Of a stretch of 64,000 nt of DNA, positions 37,350 to 45,520 are shown piece after piece. The position numbers were made by a program, and so were the translations under genes. Source of the DNA: Kribbella pratensis (lineage in GTDB: Bacteria; Actinomycetota; Actinomycetes; Propionibacteriales; Kribbellaceae); contig NZ_SODU01000002.1 of the NCBI RefSeq assembly GCF_004366075.1, positions 434,001 to 498,000 on the forward strand. The letters are read 5' to 3'. Numbering within the stretch: the first letter of the stretch is position 1; every line of letters starts with the position of its first letter. Under the pieces are notes generated by a model that saw only the letters and a program-made list of their open reading frames with translations, had not been told where the DNA came from and did no database searches.

Positions 37350-38015
37350 TCAGTTGCGGTTCGACGCCGGGCCAACTCGACCCGTGCTGTGGTTCAGCAA
37401 CTCCAAGTCCACCATCACCATTGCGACCCTGTCAGAGGCGTCGCGCCCGATTCGGATCGGATAGAACCCATCGCCCATGCCGCAGCTGATGAATACAGCG
37501 GCTGTCCCACCTGAGGCGTCGGGAATGGCTGCGAATCCGGCATCGCCGGCTTCGCCTAGAGCGGCGTCGACCCGGTCCTCGTCCTCACTGAGCAGCGCGA
37601 GCAACTCTCGCTTGGAAGCGTCGTAAAAACAGGCCGTTCCGGCGTCGACGCCGACTCCAAGGACCTTGCCATCCGCTCGCTCGTCGACCCAAGCCCACTT
37701 AACGACTGGGTTGTCGCTGATCTTGAGTGTGGCCGCCGTTACGGCACGGCGAGGTCGGTCAGTCTCCTCGGTCGAGGGCCATGCAACGACGGAGAGCAGT
37801 ATCGGGTAGGTGCCCGGAGGCACCTCGGCTACCACCGGCCGAGCATCATCGAAGCTGTTGAAGTAAGCGGGATCTACGGCGACGACCCGCCCGGTGGCAA
37901 GGTCCAGATGGCAAACCTCGGCAACCTCTAGCGTGGATTCGTACCCCTCGCGCCATTGATGGCGCGCTCCCTGTTCCAGGAGTGCCTCGGCATCCAGCCA
38001 CTCGTCAAAAGCCAT
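37350..38015 (-). CDS. DUF4241 domain protein
   Basis: A 221-residue soluble protein with the DUF4241 pattern: LATGRVVAVDPAYFN, VPPGTYPILLSVVAW, RAVTAATLKISDNPVVKWAW, VGVDAGTACFYDA and a late FISCGMGDGFYPIRIG. The family is uncharacterised; some members occur beside polymorphic toxin or immunity genes, but no toxin is visible here. Confidence 0.82.
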   Translation of the reverse strand: MAFDEWLDAEALLEQGARHQWREGYESTLEVAEVCHLDLATGRVVAVDPAYFNSFDDARPVVAEVPPGTYPILLSVVAWPSTEETDRPRRAVTAATLKISDNPVVKWAWVDERADGKVLGVGVDAGTACFYDASKRELLALLSEDEDRVDAALGEAGDAGFAAIPDASGGTAAVFISCGMGDGFYPIRIGRDASDRVAMVMVDLELLNHSTGRVGPASNRN

Positions 38016-38097
38016 CCGCCCACCCTCCCTAGTGGCGCCTCAAGCTACCAGGACAGTGCGCGGCCGTTCCGGACACCGAGGATCCCGCTGGGGTGAT

Positions 38098-38748
38098 TCA
38101 GGGGGTGAGGCGGTGAGGGCGGTAGGTGTGGCCGTTTTTGGTGAGGGTCCAGCGGGTCCAGTGGTTGGGTGAGAGTCGGAAGGGGAGATGGTCCTGGAGC
38201 CACGGGATGAGCGTGGCCAGGTCGTCGTCTGTTGCTTCTGGAATGGAGAGGCGTAGGCCCATGGATCGCTTGGCTTCGATGTGCAGGCTGGTTCGCGAAA
38301 TGCCGAGGCTCACGCCGGTGGGGGTCTCGAAGGCGCCAAAGGCCGTTGGACGCTGATGGGGCCAGATGTCGCCGGCGGGTGTCTTCAACCTGACTGCGCC
38401 GTCCGCGCTGAGCCAGACCGGAGCCATTCCCCACGGGTTGGTGGGTAGAGGTTCCAGTGAAGCCAGCAGGTCGAGAGCCTCGCGGATTCGGTCCTGCGGG
38501 ACAGGGAAGCGGTGGCCCTTCGCCGGGAATGCCTTGCGGATCTCCCGCACCGTCTTCCGGGCAGGTTCGAGCTCCGGGGTGTGCGGCAGGTGGAAGTAGT
38601 AGGACACGTCGTCTGTGACGGTGCAGGATTCCAAGAATCCACGCCAGGACGAGAACGCGTCGTGTACCGACGTACGGCCCAGGCCATGGGCGCCGCCGGA
38701 CGAGATCGGCAGGCCGTCGTAGACCACCGCTGACTGAATTTGCTGCAC
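38098..38748 (-). CDS. Hypothetical protein
   Basis: A 216-residue soluble protein of no recognised family. It has several Trp residues in the second half (GDIWPHQRP, LIPWLQDHLPFRL, NHWTRWTLTKNG) and no membrane helix or signal peptide. Codon choice is slightly less GC-biased than in core genes. It may belong to the tRNA-linked island. The start (GTG or ATG near 38,748) is not confirmed by a clear ribosome-binding site. Confidence 0.6.
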   Translation of the reverse strand: MQQIQSAVVYDGLPISSGGAHGLGRTSVHDAFSSWRGFLESCTVTDDVSYYFHLPHTPELEPARKTVREIRKAFPAKGHRFPVPQDRIREALDLLASLEPLPTNPWGMAPVWLSADGAVRLKTPAGDIWPHQRPTAFGAFETPTGVSLGISRTSLHIEAKRSMGLRLSIPEATDDDLATLIPWLQDHLPFRLSPNHWTRWTLTKNGHTYRPHRLTP

Positions 38749-38799
38749 CGTCCGACACTACGATCCTGTCGGTCGGGGCCCATCTGCGAGGCTGCCTGG

Positions 38800-39030
38800 A
38801 TGAGCGCACGGTTGAAAGGCAGGCGACTTCGTGCGGAGGCGGCTATCGACGGCATCACCGCCTGGGCACAATCGCAGGGCGACGTACAAGGGCTCGCCTT
38901 GGTTGGTTCGTATGCATACGGTCGACCCCGGATGGCGAGCGACGTAGACATCGTCCTGGTTACAGCGACAAGGACCGCCACATCAGCGGAATGGAGTGGG
39001 CACGTTCCATCGACCGCAGACCTCGACTGA
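38800..39030 (+). pseudogene. Truncated nucleotidyltransferase-fold protein
   Basis: The 76-residue frame carries an intact nucleotidyltransferase signature, ALVGSYAYGRPRMASDVDIV, then loses similarity and stops about 20 residues later. Relatives have at least another 60-100 residues, including a third acidic residue. A frameshift or truncation is likely. Minimal nucleotidyltransferases of HEPN/MNT toxin-antitoxin modules are alternatives, but no HEPN partner is adjacent. Confidence 0.55.
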
Positions 39031-39077
39031 TTCGTCGCCAGGACGCCCTCCGCATGCTCTAGCGAGAATCTGCTGGC

Positions 39078-39437
39078 TCAGGCGGTGGTGTTCCACTCGT
39101 AGTAGTCGGGTTCAGGGTCGACTCGGAAGCGGACGGCGTTGATTGTTTTCTGGCCGTTGATCCAGGCTTTGGAGATTCTGTGGCCGCCGTCCATCAGGCG
39201 GCCGTCTGCGGACAGGATCACTGGGTAGCTGAGGTCGGCTTCCTGGATGAGGGCGGCGTGGCGGGCGACCATGCGGCAGGTGACGGGCCTCCCGCCGAAC
39301 CAGCAGTCCTGGTCGAACTCCGGGATTGAGTCGATCGGTACGGATTCGACAGGAAGACCTTCGGACAACTTCCAGAGGCGTTCGGTCAGGTAGAAAGCCC
39401 GGCCGCCGGGCACGGGACGTGAGTGCTTTTCAGGCAT
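39078..39437 (-). CDS. ParB/sulfiredoxin-fold small protein
   Basis: A 119-residue protein. The core VESVPIDSIPEFDQDCWF followed by YPVILSADGRLMDGGHRISK resembles the ParB N-terminal (sulfiredoxin-like) domain, where a G-HR/ER motif binds nucleotide. No DNA-binding helix-turn-helix follows, so it is not a partition protein. Function unknown. A 13-bp palindrome covers its ribosome-binding region. Confidence 0.62.
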   Translation of the reverse strand: MPEKHSRPVPGGRAFYLTERLWKLSEGLPVESVPIDSIPEFDQDCWFGGRPVTCRMVARHAALIQEADLSYPVILSADGRLMDGGHRISKAWINGQKTINAVRFRVDPEPDYYEWNTTA

Positions 39438-39439
39438 CG

Positions 39440-39452
39440 GGTGATTATCACC
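39440..39452. promoter_or_regulatory. 13-bp palindrome at the ribosome-binding site of the ParB-fold gene
   Basis: GGTGATTATCACC, a perfect dyad three bases upstream of the start codon; its minus-strand reading supplies the AGGTGA-type ribosome-binding site. A repressor bound here would block initiation. No regulator is assigned. Confidence 0.4.
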
Positions 39453-39526
39453 TGTTCACCCTCTGACAGCAGGCCCTTTGCTCGTCCGCGGGTCTGTCCA
39501 CAGGGTTCCTCACAGGGGTGAACAAG

Positions 39527-40741
39527 TCAGGACAGTGCGGCGGCCTTACGTAGGAGGATTGCGCGTTCGGGTTGGTTGGTGCACAGGCGGGCTGCTATTT
39601 CCAGTTCGGCGCGGGCCTCGGCGTGGCGGCCGAGGCGGGTCAGGAGTTCGCCGCGGACGGTTGGGACGAGGTGTGAATTGGGGAGTCGGTCCAAGGCGAC
39701 CAACTCGTCGACGATGGCCAGGGCTTGGGCCGGGCCTGAGGCCATGGCTACGGCGACGGCTCGGTTGAGCTCGACCACGGGCGAGGGCGCGACCCGGCCG
39801 AGTGCTTCGTACAGCACGACGATTCGATCCCAGTCGGTCTCCTCGACCGAAGGCGCCGACGCGTGGGCGGCGGCGATCGCGGCCTGCAGGCCGTACGGGC
39901 CGAGGCCGCGGGCGGATGCCTTGACCAGCGCGGCCAGCCCACGGTGAATGGCCGACAAGTCCCACCGCCGCCGGTCCTGGTTCTCCAGCAGGATCGGCGT
40001 ACCGTCCGGGCCGGTCCTGGCCGGGAAGCGCGCGGCCGTCAGCTCGAACAACGCCAGCAGGCCGTGCACCTCCGGTTCGTCCGGCTGCAGCGCGGCCAGT
40101 GTGCGGGCCAGCCGGATCGCCTCGTACGCGACGTCGGGCCGCACCAGCCGCTCGCCCGATGTGGCCGTCGATCCCTCGGTGAAGATCACGTAGAGCACGC
40201 TGAGTACGCCGCTCAATCGTTCCCGGCGTTCGTCGGCGGCCGGCAGTTCGAAGGGCACCCCGGCCGCGGCGATCGTCTTCTTGCCCCGGGTGATGCGGGC
40301 CTGCACGGTCGGCACGGGTACGAGGAACGCGCGGGCGATCTCCTCGCTGGACAGGCCGCCGACCACGCGCAGAGTCAGGGCGACCTGGGCCTCGCGGGAG
40401 AGCACCGGATGGCAGCTGATGAACATCAGGGCCAGGACGTCGTCATCGATCCGGTCCGGGTCGATCTCGTCGTCGACCACCGGTGCCGTTGCCAGCAGCG
40501 CGTACCGGTCCTTCAGGGCGGTACGGCGGCGGATCGCGTCGATCGCCCGCCGCCGGGCCGTCGCCATCAGCCAGCCGGCCGGGCTGGCCGGTGCGGAGAG
40601 TGGCCACGACACCAGTGCCTCGGCCACCGCCTCCTGAGCCGCATCCTCGGCCAACCCGAAATCACCCGTGAACCGAGTCAGCGCGGCGACGATCCGCGCC
40701 GACTCGATTCGCCAGACGGCCTCGACGCCGGCTGCATCCAT
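39527..40741 (-). CDS. ECF42-type RNA polymerase sigma factor (DUF6596)
   Basis: This 404-residue sigma factor has region 2 (residues about 10-80, FGLAEDAAQEAVAEALVSWP, GWLMATARRRAIDAIRRR), region 4 (LTLRVVGGLSSEEIARAFLV, TVQARITRGKKTI) and a C-terminal helical/TPR-like domain of about 220 residues (TEGSTATSGERLVRPDVAYE onwards). ECF42 factors use this extension instead of an anti-sigma factor and are linked to DGPF proteins. The start overlaps the DGPF gene stop by 4 bp. Confidence 0.92.
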   Translation of the reverse strand: MDAAGVEAVWRIESARIVAALTRFTGDFGLAEDAAQEAVAEALVSWPLSAPASPAGWLMATARRRAIDAIRRRTALKDRYALLATAPVVDDEIDPDRIDDDVLALMFISCHPVLSREAQVALTLRVVGGLSSEEIARAFLVPVPTVQARITRGKKTIAAAGVPFELPAADERRERLSGVLSVLYVIFTEGSTATSGERLVRPDVAYEAIRLARTLAALQPDEPEVHGLLALFELTAARFPARTGPDGTPILLENQDRRRWDLSAIHRGLAALVKASARGLGPYGLQAAIAAAHASAPSVEETDWDRIVVLYEALGRVAPSPVVELNRAVAVAMASGPAQALAIVDELVALDRLPNSHLVPTVRGELLTRLGRHAEARAELEIAARLCTNQPERAILLRKAAALS

Positions 40742-41157
40742 CAGCTCTGGCCGTTGCTCTCGCGGTAGGCGTCTGCCTTGCCGAACTTCGCGCTGTCCTG
40801 CGGGACCTCGTCCTCGCCGGGCACCCGCCGTACCTCGATCTTGGACCCGGGCACCGCCGGAACCCGCTTGGCCCACTCGACCGCCTCCTCCTTCGAGGCG
40901 ACGTCGAGCAGGAAGTAGCCCCCGAACAGTTCCTTGGTCTCGCCGTACGGACCGTCCGTGACGATCGGCGCCTCGTCGGTGAAGTGCACCACGACGCCCA
41001 GGGCCGGATCGTCCAGACCCTCGGCCGCGACGTACACCCCGGCCTTGTCCATCGCCTCGATGAACTGGCGGGTCGTGGTCATCATCTCGTCGATGTTGGC
41101 CATCATGGCCGCGTTCGACTCGTCGGTGCCCCGCATGATCAGCATGTACTGCGCCAT
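40741..41157 (-). CDS. DGPF (YCII-related) protein, upstream of ECF42
   Basis: A 138-residue YCII-fold protein with MAQYMLIMRGTDE and the motif VTDGPYGETKELFGGYFLLD. DGPF proteins are the known companions and targets of ECF42 sigma factors; their biochemical role is unknown. The ATG is six bases after AAGGAG. It is the first gene of the DGPF-sigma operon and follows a candidate ECF42 promoter. Confidence 0.92.
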   Translation of the reverse strand: MAQYMLIMRGTDESNAAMMANIDEMMTTTRQFIEAMDKAGVYVAAEGLDDPALGVVVHFTDEAPIVTDGPYGETKELFGGYFLLDVASKEEAVEWAKRVPAVPGSKIEVRRVPGEDEVPQDSAKFGKADAYRESNGQS

Positions 41158-41204
41158 CACGTACTCCTTGTCCGACGGGGCCGCCTCTCGGCCCTCGCAC
41201 CCCC

Positions 41205-41233
41205 AGGTCGAACGAGCGACCCGCGGATCGACA
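41205..41233 (-). promoter_or_regulatory. Candidate ECF42 promoter for the DGPF-sigma operon
   Basis: On the minus strand, TGTCGA (41,228-41,233) and CGACCT (41,205-41,210) are separated by 17 bases, matching the TGTCGA / CGA-type elements described for ECF42. The predicted leader is about 40 bases. Autoregulation is implied. Confidence 0.6.
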
Positions 41234-41400
41234 AGAACCGGAAGAAACTTCTCGCCGTCCCGACAGCTTCCCGCCACCACTCTTGCCGATTCAAGGACAG
41301 GCTGCACAGATTTGTTGTGGGATGGTGTCGGATCGGGGCGTTGGCGTTCGTGGAGTTGGTGTGGCGGCCGTTCGGGTCGTCGCGCTGAGAGGAGACGGCA

Positions 41401-41778
41401 GTGGCTGAGTATCTGATCACGTTCAACGACGAGTGGGTGCCGGATCAGACGGAGGAGGACCTGCGCACCAAGAGTGCCGGTGGTAGGGCGGTGATCGCGG
41501 AGATGGAGGAGGCCGGGATCTTCATCTTCAGCAACGGCGCGCTCGACGCCTCCACTGCGATCTGCAGCGTCGAGGCGAAGGACGGGGAGCCGATCTTCAG
41601 CGACGGTCCGTACGCCGAGACCAAGGAGCACCTCGGTGGCTTCGCCGTCATCGACGTACCGGACGACGAAACGGCGCGCTACTGGGCGGGCCGCCTGGCC
41701 GTCGTACTCAACTGGCCGCAGGAGGTCCACCGCTTCCCCAACCACGAACGCAACAACCAGCCGACCGAAACCGCCTGA
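41401..41778 (+). CDS. Second DGPF (YCII-related) protein
   Basis: A 125-residue protein with AEYLITFNDEWVPDQTEE and FSDGPYAETKEHLGGFAVIDV, divergent from the first DGPF gene. The start GTG has GGAG upstream. A TGTCGGA element at about 41,332 (plus strand) is a weak candidate for sigma control. It is probably part of the same ECF42 regulon. Confidence 0.9.
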   Translation: MAEYLITFNDEWVPDQTEEDLRTKSAGGRAVIAEMEEAGIFIFSNGALDASTAICSVEAKDGEPIFSDGPYAETKEHLGGFAVIDVPDDETARYWAGRLAVVLNWPQEVHRFPNHERNNQPTETA

Positions 41779-41838
41779 TCGCGCGGGTGGGCGAGCCACA
41801 TCCGCTCGCCCACCCCGCACGGAGGTAGGGTCACCGGA

Positions 41839-42342
41839 ATGTCGGTCTGGAGTGTGCCTGAGCGGGTTGAGCCGCCGAACGATCCGGTCGACGAGCGGGC
41901 TGCGCTCGAGGATCGACTCGAGTTCCACCGGACCACGCTGCTGCTGAAGTGCGGTGGGCTGACGCCGGAGCAACTGGTGCTGCGGTCGGTGCCGCCGTCG
42001 GCGATGTCCCTGCTCGGCCTGGTTCGGCATCTGTCCGGAGTCGAGGCCTGGTTCCATGCGTACGACGGCCAACCGGACCACCTGTACTTCTGGGACTACG
42101 TGCCAGGGTCGAGCGACGGATTCGTCGTCGATCCCACGCGGGCCGACGACGACCTGGCCAGCTATCAAGCGAGTGTCGCCCGGTCGCGGGCCGCCGTGGC
42201 AGGTCTCGGGCTCGACGAAGTCAGTCCCGGCGAGGACTACACGCTGCGGTGGATCTACCTGCACCTGATCGAGGAGTACGCGCGCCACAACGGCCATGCG
42301 GACCTCCTCCGCGAACGCATCGACGGCGCTACGGGCGAATAG
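41839..42342 (+). CDS. DinB/DUF664-family protein
   Basis: A 167-residue four-helix-bundle protein of the DinB superfamily. Conserved elements are LLGLVRHLSGVEAWF and a late IYLHLIEEYARHNGHADLLRE, whose histidines form the usual metal triad. Actinobacterial members include thiol-S-transferase-like enzymes, but the substrate is unknown. It lies 60 bases downstream of the second DGPF gene. Confidence 0.87.
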   Translation: MSVWSVPERVEPPNDPVDERAALEDRLEFHRTTLLLKCGGLTPEQLVLRSVPPSAMSLLGLVRHLSGVEAWFHAYDGQPDHLYFWDYVPGSSDGFVVDPTRADDDLASYQASVARSRAAVAGLGLDEVSPGEDYTLRWIYLHLIEEYARHNGHADLLRERIDGATGE

Positions 42343-42345
42343 CTT

Positions 42346-42987
42346 TCAGCTTGTGAAGGCCCAGGAGGCCATGAGGGGGAATTCGGCCCGCCAGAACGGG
42401 TCGCCGTGGTCTCCCTCGCGTTCGGTGATGACCACGTCTGCGTCGGCGTCGCGGAGGGCGTAGGCCCAGCGGGTGGCGTTCTCCATGAACCAAGGTTCCA
42501 GCGTGCCGGCGACAAGGTACGCGCGCGGGGGCGGGCTCGGCATGACCTCCGGCGGCCGGTAGCCGCCGCCAGGTGAGGCGGCGAAGATCGAGCCGTAGAT
42601 ATCCGGGTGGCGAACGCCCATGGCCAGCGCGAGTTCCGCGCTCGCCGAGACGCCGCACACCGCGGTCCGTTCGGGCGGCAGGGCGACGCCGAAGCGGGAT
42701 CGCACCCAGTCGCGGACGTCCTCGACGAAGAACTTCTCGTGCGCCGCGAACCGCTCCTCGTTGAACGACGGCGAGTACTCCTCGATCCGCACCATCTCGT
42801 CCGAGTCGTCCGTACGGTACGCACCGACCACCATCGTCGGCGGTACGTCGGCCTGCTCGAGGTCCCCGCCCCACGGGGCGATCAGTTGGCCGTCACCCGC
42901 GAACACGATGGCTTCCGGTGGATCCGCCGGCACGTAAACGGCCACCTGCCGCCCACCGTCGTACTCGAACGTCTCAGTGACGACCAT
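42346..42987 (-). CDS. Alpha/beta-hydrolase-fold putative esterase
   Basis: A 213-residue protein resembling the enterochelin-esterase/esterase D group: VAVYVPADPPEAIVFAGDGQ, PPTMVVGAYRTDDSDEMVR, nucleophile motif AVCGVSASAELALAMG, and catalytic His in REGDHGDPFWR. It is shorter than ferric-siderophore esterases and lacks their N-terminal domain. It converges with the DinB gene, leaving a 3-base gap. Confidence 0.82.
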   Translation of the reverse strand: MVVTETFEYDGGRQVAVYVPADPPEAIVFAGDGQLIAPWGGDLEQADVPPTMVVGAYRTDDSDEMVRIEEYSPSFNEERFAAHEKFFVEDVRDWVRSRFGVALPPERTAVCGVSASAELALAMGVRHPDIYGSIFAASPGGGYRPPEVMPSPPPRAYLVAGTLEPWFMENATRWAYALRDADADVVITEREGDHGDPFWRAEFPLMASWAFTS

Positions 42988-43083
42988 TGATCTCACCGTT
43001 CCAGTAGGCACAGCGTCGCGAGGGCTCGTCGATCGGACACAGATCGCACGTACATGGGCCACGAGTGTTGCAAGACTGGGGGC

Positions 43084-43422
43084 GTGAGTGAAATGGATTT
43101 CAGTGGTTATCAGCAGGCGGCGGCGCGGACCGGTGGGGTGGTCGCGACCGATCATCCGATCGTGTACCCGACCTTGGGGCTGGTGAACGAGGCGGGCGAG
43201 GTCGCCGGCAAGGTGAAGAAGATCTTCCGCGATCGGCAGGGTGTGATCACCGACGCGGACCGGCAGGCGCTGACGCTCGAGCTCGGCGACGTGCTCTGGT
43301 ACCTGTCCGAGCTGTGCACCAGGCTCGAGATCCGGCTCGAGGACGTTGCCGAGCACAACATCGCGAAGCTTGCCGACCGGGCGTCGCGCGGTGTCCTCGG
43401 CGGCGACGGAGACCTGCGCTGA
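43084..43422 (+). CDS. MazG-like nucleotide pyrophosphohydrolase
   Basis: A 112-residue all-alpha NTP-PPase. The metal motif is visible as NEAGEVAGKVKK and, later, LELGDVLWYLSEL (ExxE ... ExxD). Such enzymes hydrolyse non-canonical or excess (d)NTPs. The start is GTG or the ATG nine bases on. It is divergent from the esterase gene and ends 3 bases before the convergent DinB gene. Confidence 0.88.
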   Translation: MSEMDFSGYQQAAARTGGVVATDHPIVYPTLGLVNEAGEVAGKVKKIFRDRQGVITDADRQALTLELGDVLWYLSELCTRLEIRLEDVAEHNIAKLADRASRGVLGGDGDLR

Positions 43423-43425
43423 GTT

Positions 43426-43992
43426 TCAGGGCCGGAAGCTGTCGGCTGCTGCCTGCACCTGAGCCCTTCGCTCGTCCCAGAACGCCGCGTCCGCGGCAAC
43501 GGTCGTGCCGTCGCCGAGCCGACCGTCGAGTTGTTCGCGGAGGATGTCGGCATGGCCGGCGTGTTGGGACGTCTCGGCAACCATCCTGATCAGCAGCACA
43601 CCCAGCGTGGTGTCACGGTGCCCGTCAGCCCAGTGCGCGACGTACCCCGGGCTGTTCAGCTCGAGCGAGGCCACGGTCGTGTCGGCGTGCGCGCACGCCT
43701 TCCGATACACGTCGACGACGTACTCCCGCGACTCGTCCGGCGTCGCCCACATGTCGATCTCGGTGAACGGGTCGTTCCGGAACCACGAGGGCTGCTCCTC
43801 CGGCGGCCGCCCGAACGCGTCACCGAGGTACCCGTACTCCAGCCCAGCCAGATGCTTGACCAACCCGAGCAGATTCGTCCCGGTCGGAGCCAAAGGCCGC
43901 CGTACGTCGTACTCCGACAACCCGTCCAACTTGTCCAGCAGCCCTCCGCGACTGACCTGCAAAACCCGCAACAGCTCAGTCTTCGGATCCAT
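43426..43992 (-). CDS. DinB/DUF664-family protein, second copy
   Basis: A 188-residue DinB-superfamily protein: TNLLGLVKHLAGLEYGYLGD and LLIRMVAETSQHAGHADILRE with the usual metal-binding His positions. It differs enough from the gene at 41,839 not to be a recent duplicate. Substrate unknown. Confidence 0.87.
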   Translation of the reverse strand: MDPKTELLRVLQVSRGGLLDKLDGLSEYDVRRPLAPTGTNLLGLVKHLAGLEYGYLGDAFGRPPEEQPSWFRNDPFTEIDMWATPDESREYVVDVYRKACAHADTTVASLELNSPGYVAHWADGHRDTTLGVLLIRMVAETSQHAGHADILREQLDGRLGDGTTVAADAAFWDERRAQVQAAADSFRP

Positions 43993-44016
43993 GAACCGGA
44001 GTCTAGGTCGACAGGG

Positions 44017-44493
44017 CTAATACTCGATCAGGCCGCCGGCTTTGACGGGTGGGACGTGGCCGGTGGGTGGGCGGGACTCGGACAAGGCGACGCCGATGTC
44101 GACCAGGGCGGCGCGGCGGAGGGTCGGGACCTCGGGGATCGGGGTCCAGACGGATTCGGCGGTCTCGCCGTTGGGTTCGGGGCGGGTGGTGCCGGCGGTG
44201 ATCCGGACGGCGTAGAAGATGCCGATGTTCTGATGGTCGTCGGGCCCGGGACGACGACGTACGGCGGCCGGCACGATCCGCGAGTCGACCCCCAGCAGCC
44301 GCTCGACGACCGACTCGTATCCCGTCTCCTCGGCCACCTCCCGCGTCACGGTGTCGAACGGATCCTCACAAGGCTCGACACCACCACCCGGCAGGGTCCA
44401 CCAACTCCCATCGCCGTACGGCGAGACATACCGCGCCAGCAGCACCCGCCCGTCCTCAACACACACCGCATAAGCAGCCACCCGTCGACTCAT
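44017..44493 (-). CDS. NUDIX hydrolase
   Basis: A 158-residue NUDIX protein with a complete box: GGVEPCEDPFDTVTREVAEE followed by TGY, fitting GX5EX7REUXEEXGU. N-terminus RRVAAYAVCVEDGRVLLARY. It hydrolyses a nucleoside diphosphate linked to another moiety; specificity unknown. Confidence 0.9.
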   Translation of the reverse strand: MSRRVAAYAVCVEDGRVLLARYVSPYGDGSWWTLPGGGVEPCEDPFDTVTREVAEETGYESVVERLLGVDSRIVPAAVRRRPGPDDHQNIGIFYAVRITAGTTRPEPNGETAESVWTPIPEVPTLRRAALVDIGVALSESRPPTGHVPPVKAGGLIEY

Positions 44494-44548
44494 TCCGGGA
44501 CCCTAACCCGGCTCAGGTGAGAAACCTCCGCTGAGACGTACCTAACGA

Positions 44549-44610
44549 CAGGTAGTGCACCTGCGAGACGCCGTACGCGCGGACTCGGCCACGCTCAGGT
44601 GCACTACCTG
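44549..44610. promoter_or_regulatory. Perfect 15-bp inverted repeat in a divergent promoter region
   Basis: CAGGTAGTGCACCTG (44,549-44,563) and its exact reverse complement (44,596-44,610) flank 32 bases, between the NUDIX and LLM oxidoreductase genes. Each arm contains the palindrome GTGCAC. Two half-operators for a dimer of dimers, or an RNA stem in the leader, are both possible. Confidence 0.6.
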
Positions 44611-44679
44611 ACGGACTGATACCTCCTGTCCTTAACGCACACCGGAATAGGTTCCGTGGGGTTGGAGGTTGGGGCGGGT

Positions 44680-45462
44680 ATGACAGTTGAGATCGGGGTC
44701 ATTCTGCCGACGTCGTCGCCGGATCCGGCGCGGGCGATCCTCGGGGATGTGCGGGAGAGTGCGCGGTACGCCGAGGAGATCGGGCTGGACTCGGTCTGGT
44801 CGACGGACCATCTGATCGCGAGTGCGCCGATGCTGGACAGTTCCGTCGTACTGGCGACCGCGGCCGCGGTGACCGAGCGGATCACAGTCGGGTACAACGT
44901 GATGTTGCTGGCGTTGCGGCCTGTCGCGTGGGCGGCGAAGCAGATCAGCACGTTGCAGCTGGTGTCGAACAACCGGCTCGTGCTGGGAGTCGGGACCGGC
45001 AATCCCGCGCACGGTGACATCGGCTGGCGGGCGGCCGGTGTCGAGTTCGCGGACCGCGGACGGCTGACGGACGAGGCCCTCGCCGTACTCCCGGATCTCA
45101 TCGCGGGCAAACCCACGACAGTAGGGACGGACCTCGACGTGACGATCGCGCCCGGGTCGCCGGTGCCGCCGATCTTCGTGGCCGGGAACGGTGTACGGGC
45201 GCATCGGCGAGCGGCGGCGTACGCCGATGGATGGGCGACGATCGCGGCCTCGCCGGCCGAGGTACGGACGAACCTGGAACGGATCAACGAACTTGCCGAC
45301 GGCAAGCAGTTGAGGGCGACCGTGGTGGCACCTCAGCTCGACGGCGACCCGCTCGAGCAACTGGCCGCGTATGAGGCGGCCGGTGTCGAGCGCATCATCC
45401 TGCCGCCCACCGGTGACTGGCACGACGACTACGACCGGGCCGCCGCCCTGAAAGCGGGCTGA
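44680..45462 (+). CDS. LLM-class F420-dependent oxidoreductase
   Basis: A 260-residue luciferase-like TIM-barrel protein: IGVILPTSSPDP, ARYAEEIGLDSVWSTDHL, VTERITVGYNVMLLALRPV, LVLGVGTGNPAHGDIGWRA, PPIFVAGNGVRAHRRAAAYA. Such actinobacterial proteins usually use F420 or FMN. Substrate unknown. The ATG is about eleven bases after GGAGG; an in-frame start 24 bases upstream overlaps that site. Confidence 0.88.
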   Translation: MTVEIGVILPTSSPDPARAILGDVRESARYAEEIGLDSVWSTDHLIASAPMLDSSVVLATAAAVTERITVGYNVMLLALRPVAWAAKQISTLQLVSNNRLVLGVGTGNPAHGDIGWRAAGVEFADRGRLTDEALAVLPDLIAGKPTTVGTDLDVTIAPGSPVPPIFVAGNGVRAHRRAAAYADGWATIAASPAEVRTNLERINELADGKQLRATVVAPQLDGDPLEQLAAYEAAGVERIILPPTGDWHDDYDRAAALKAG

Positions 45463-45520
45463 CGAAAACTGCAGGGATTGGACCTGTCGAGGGTTCGCCT
45501 GCCTGGGGAGACTGGATCTC

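Noticed and set aside
38800-39030. MNT antitoxin of a HEPN/MNT module
   Set aside because: No HEPN gene next to it, and the frame is too short for a complete MNT protein.
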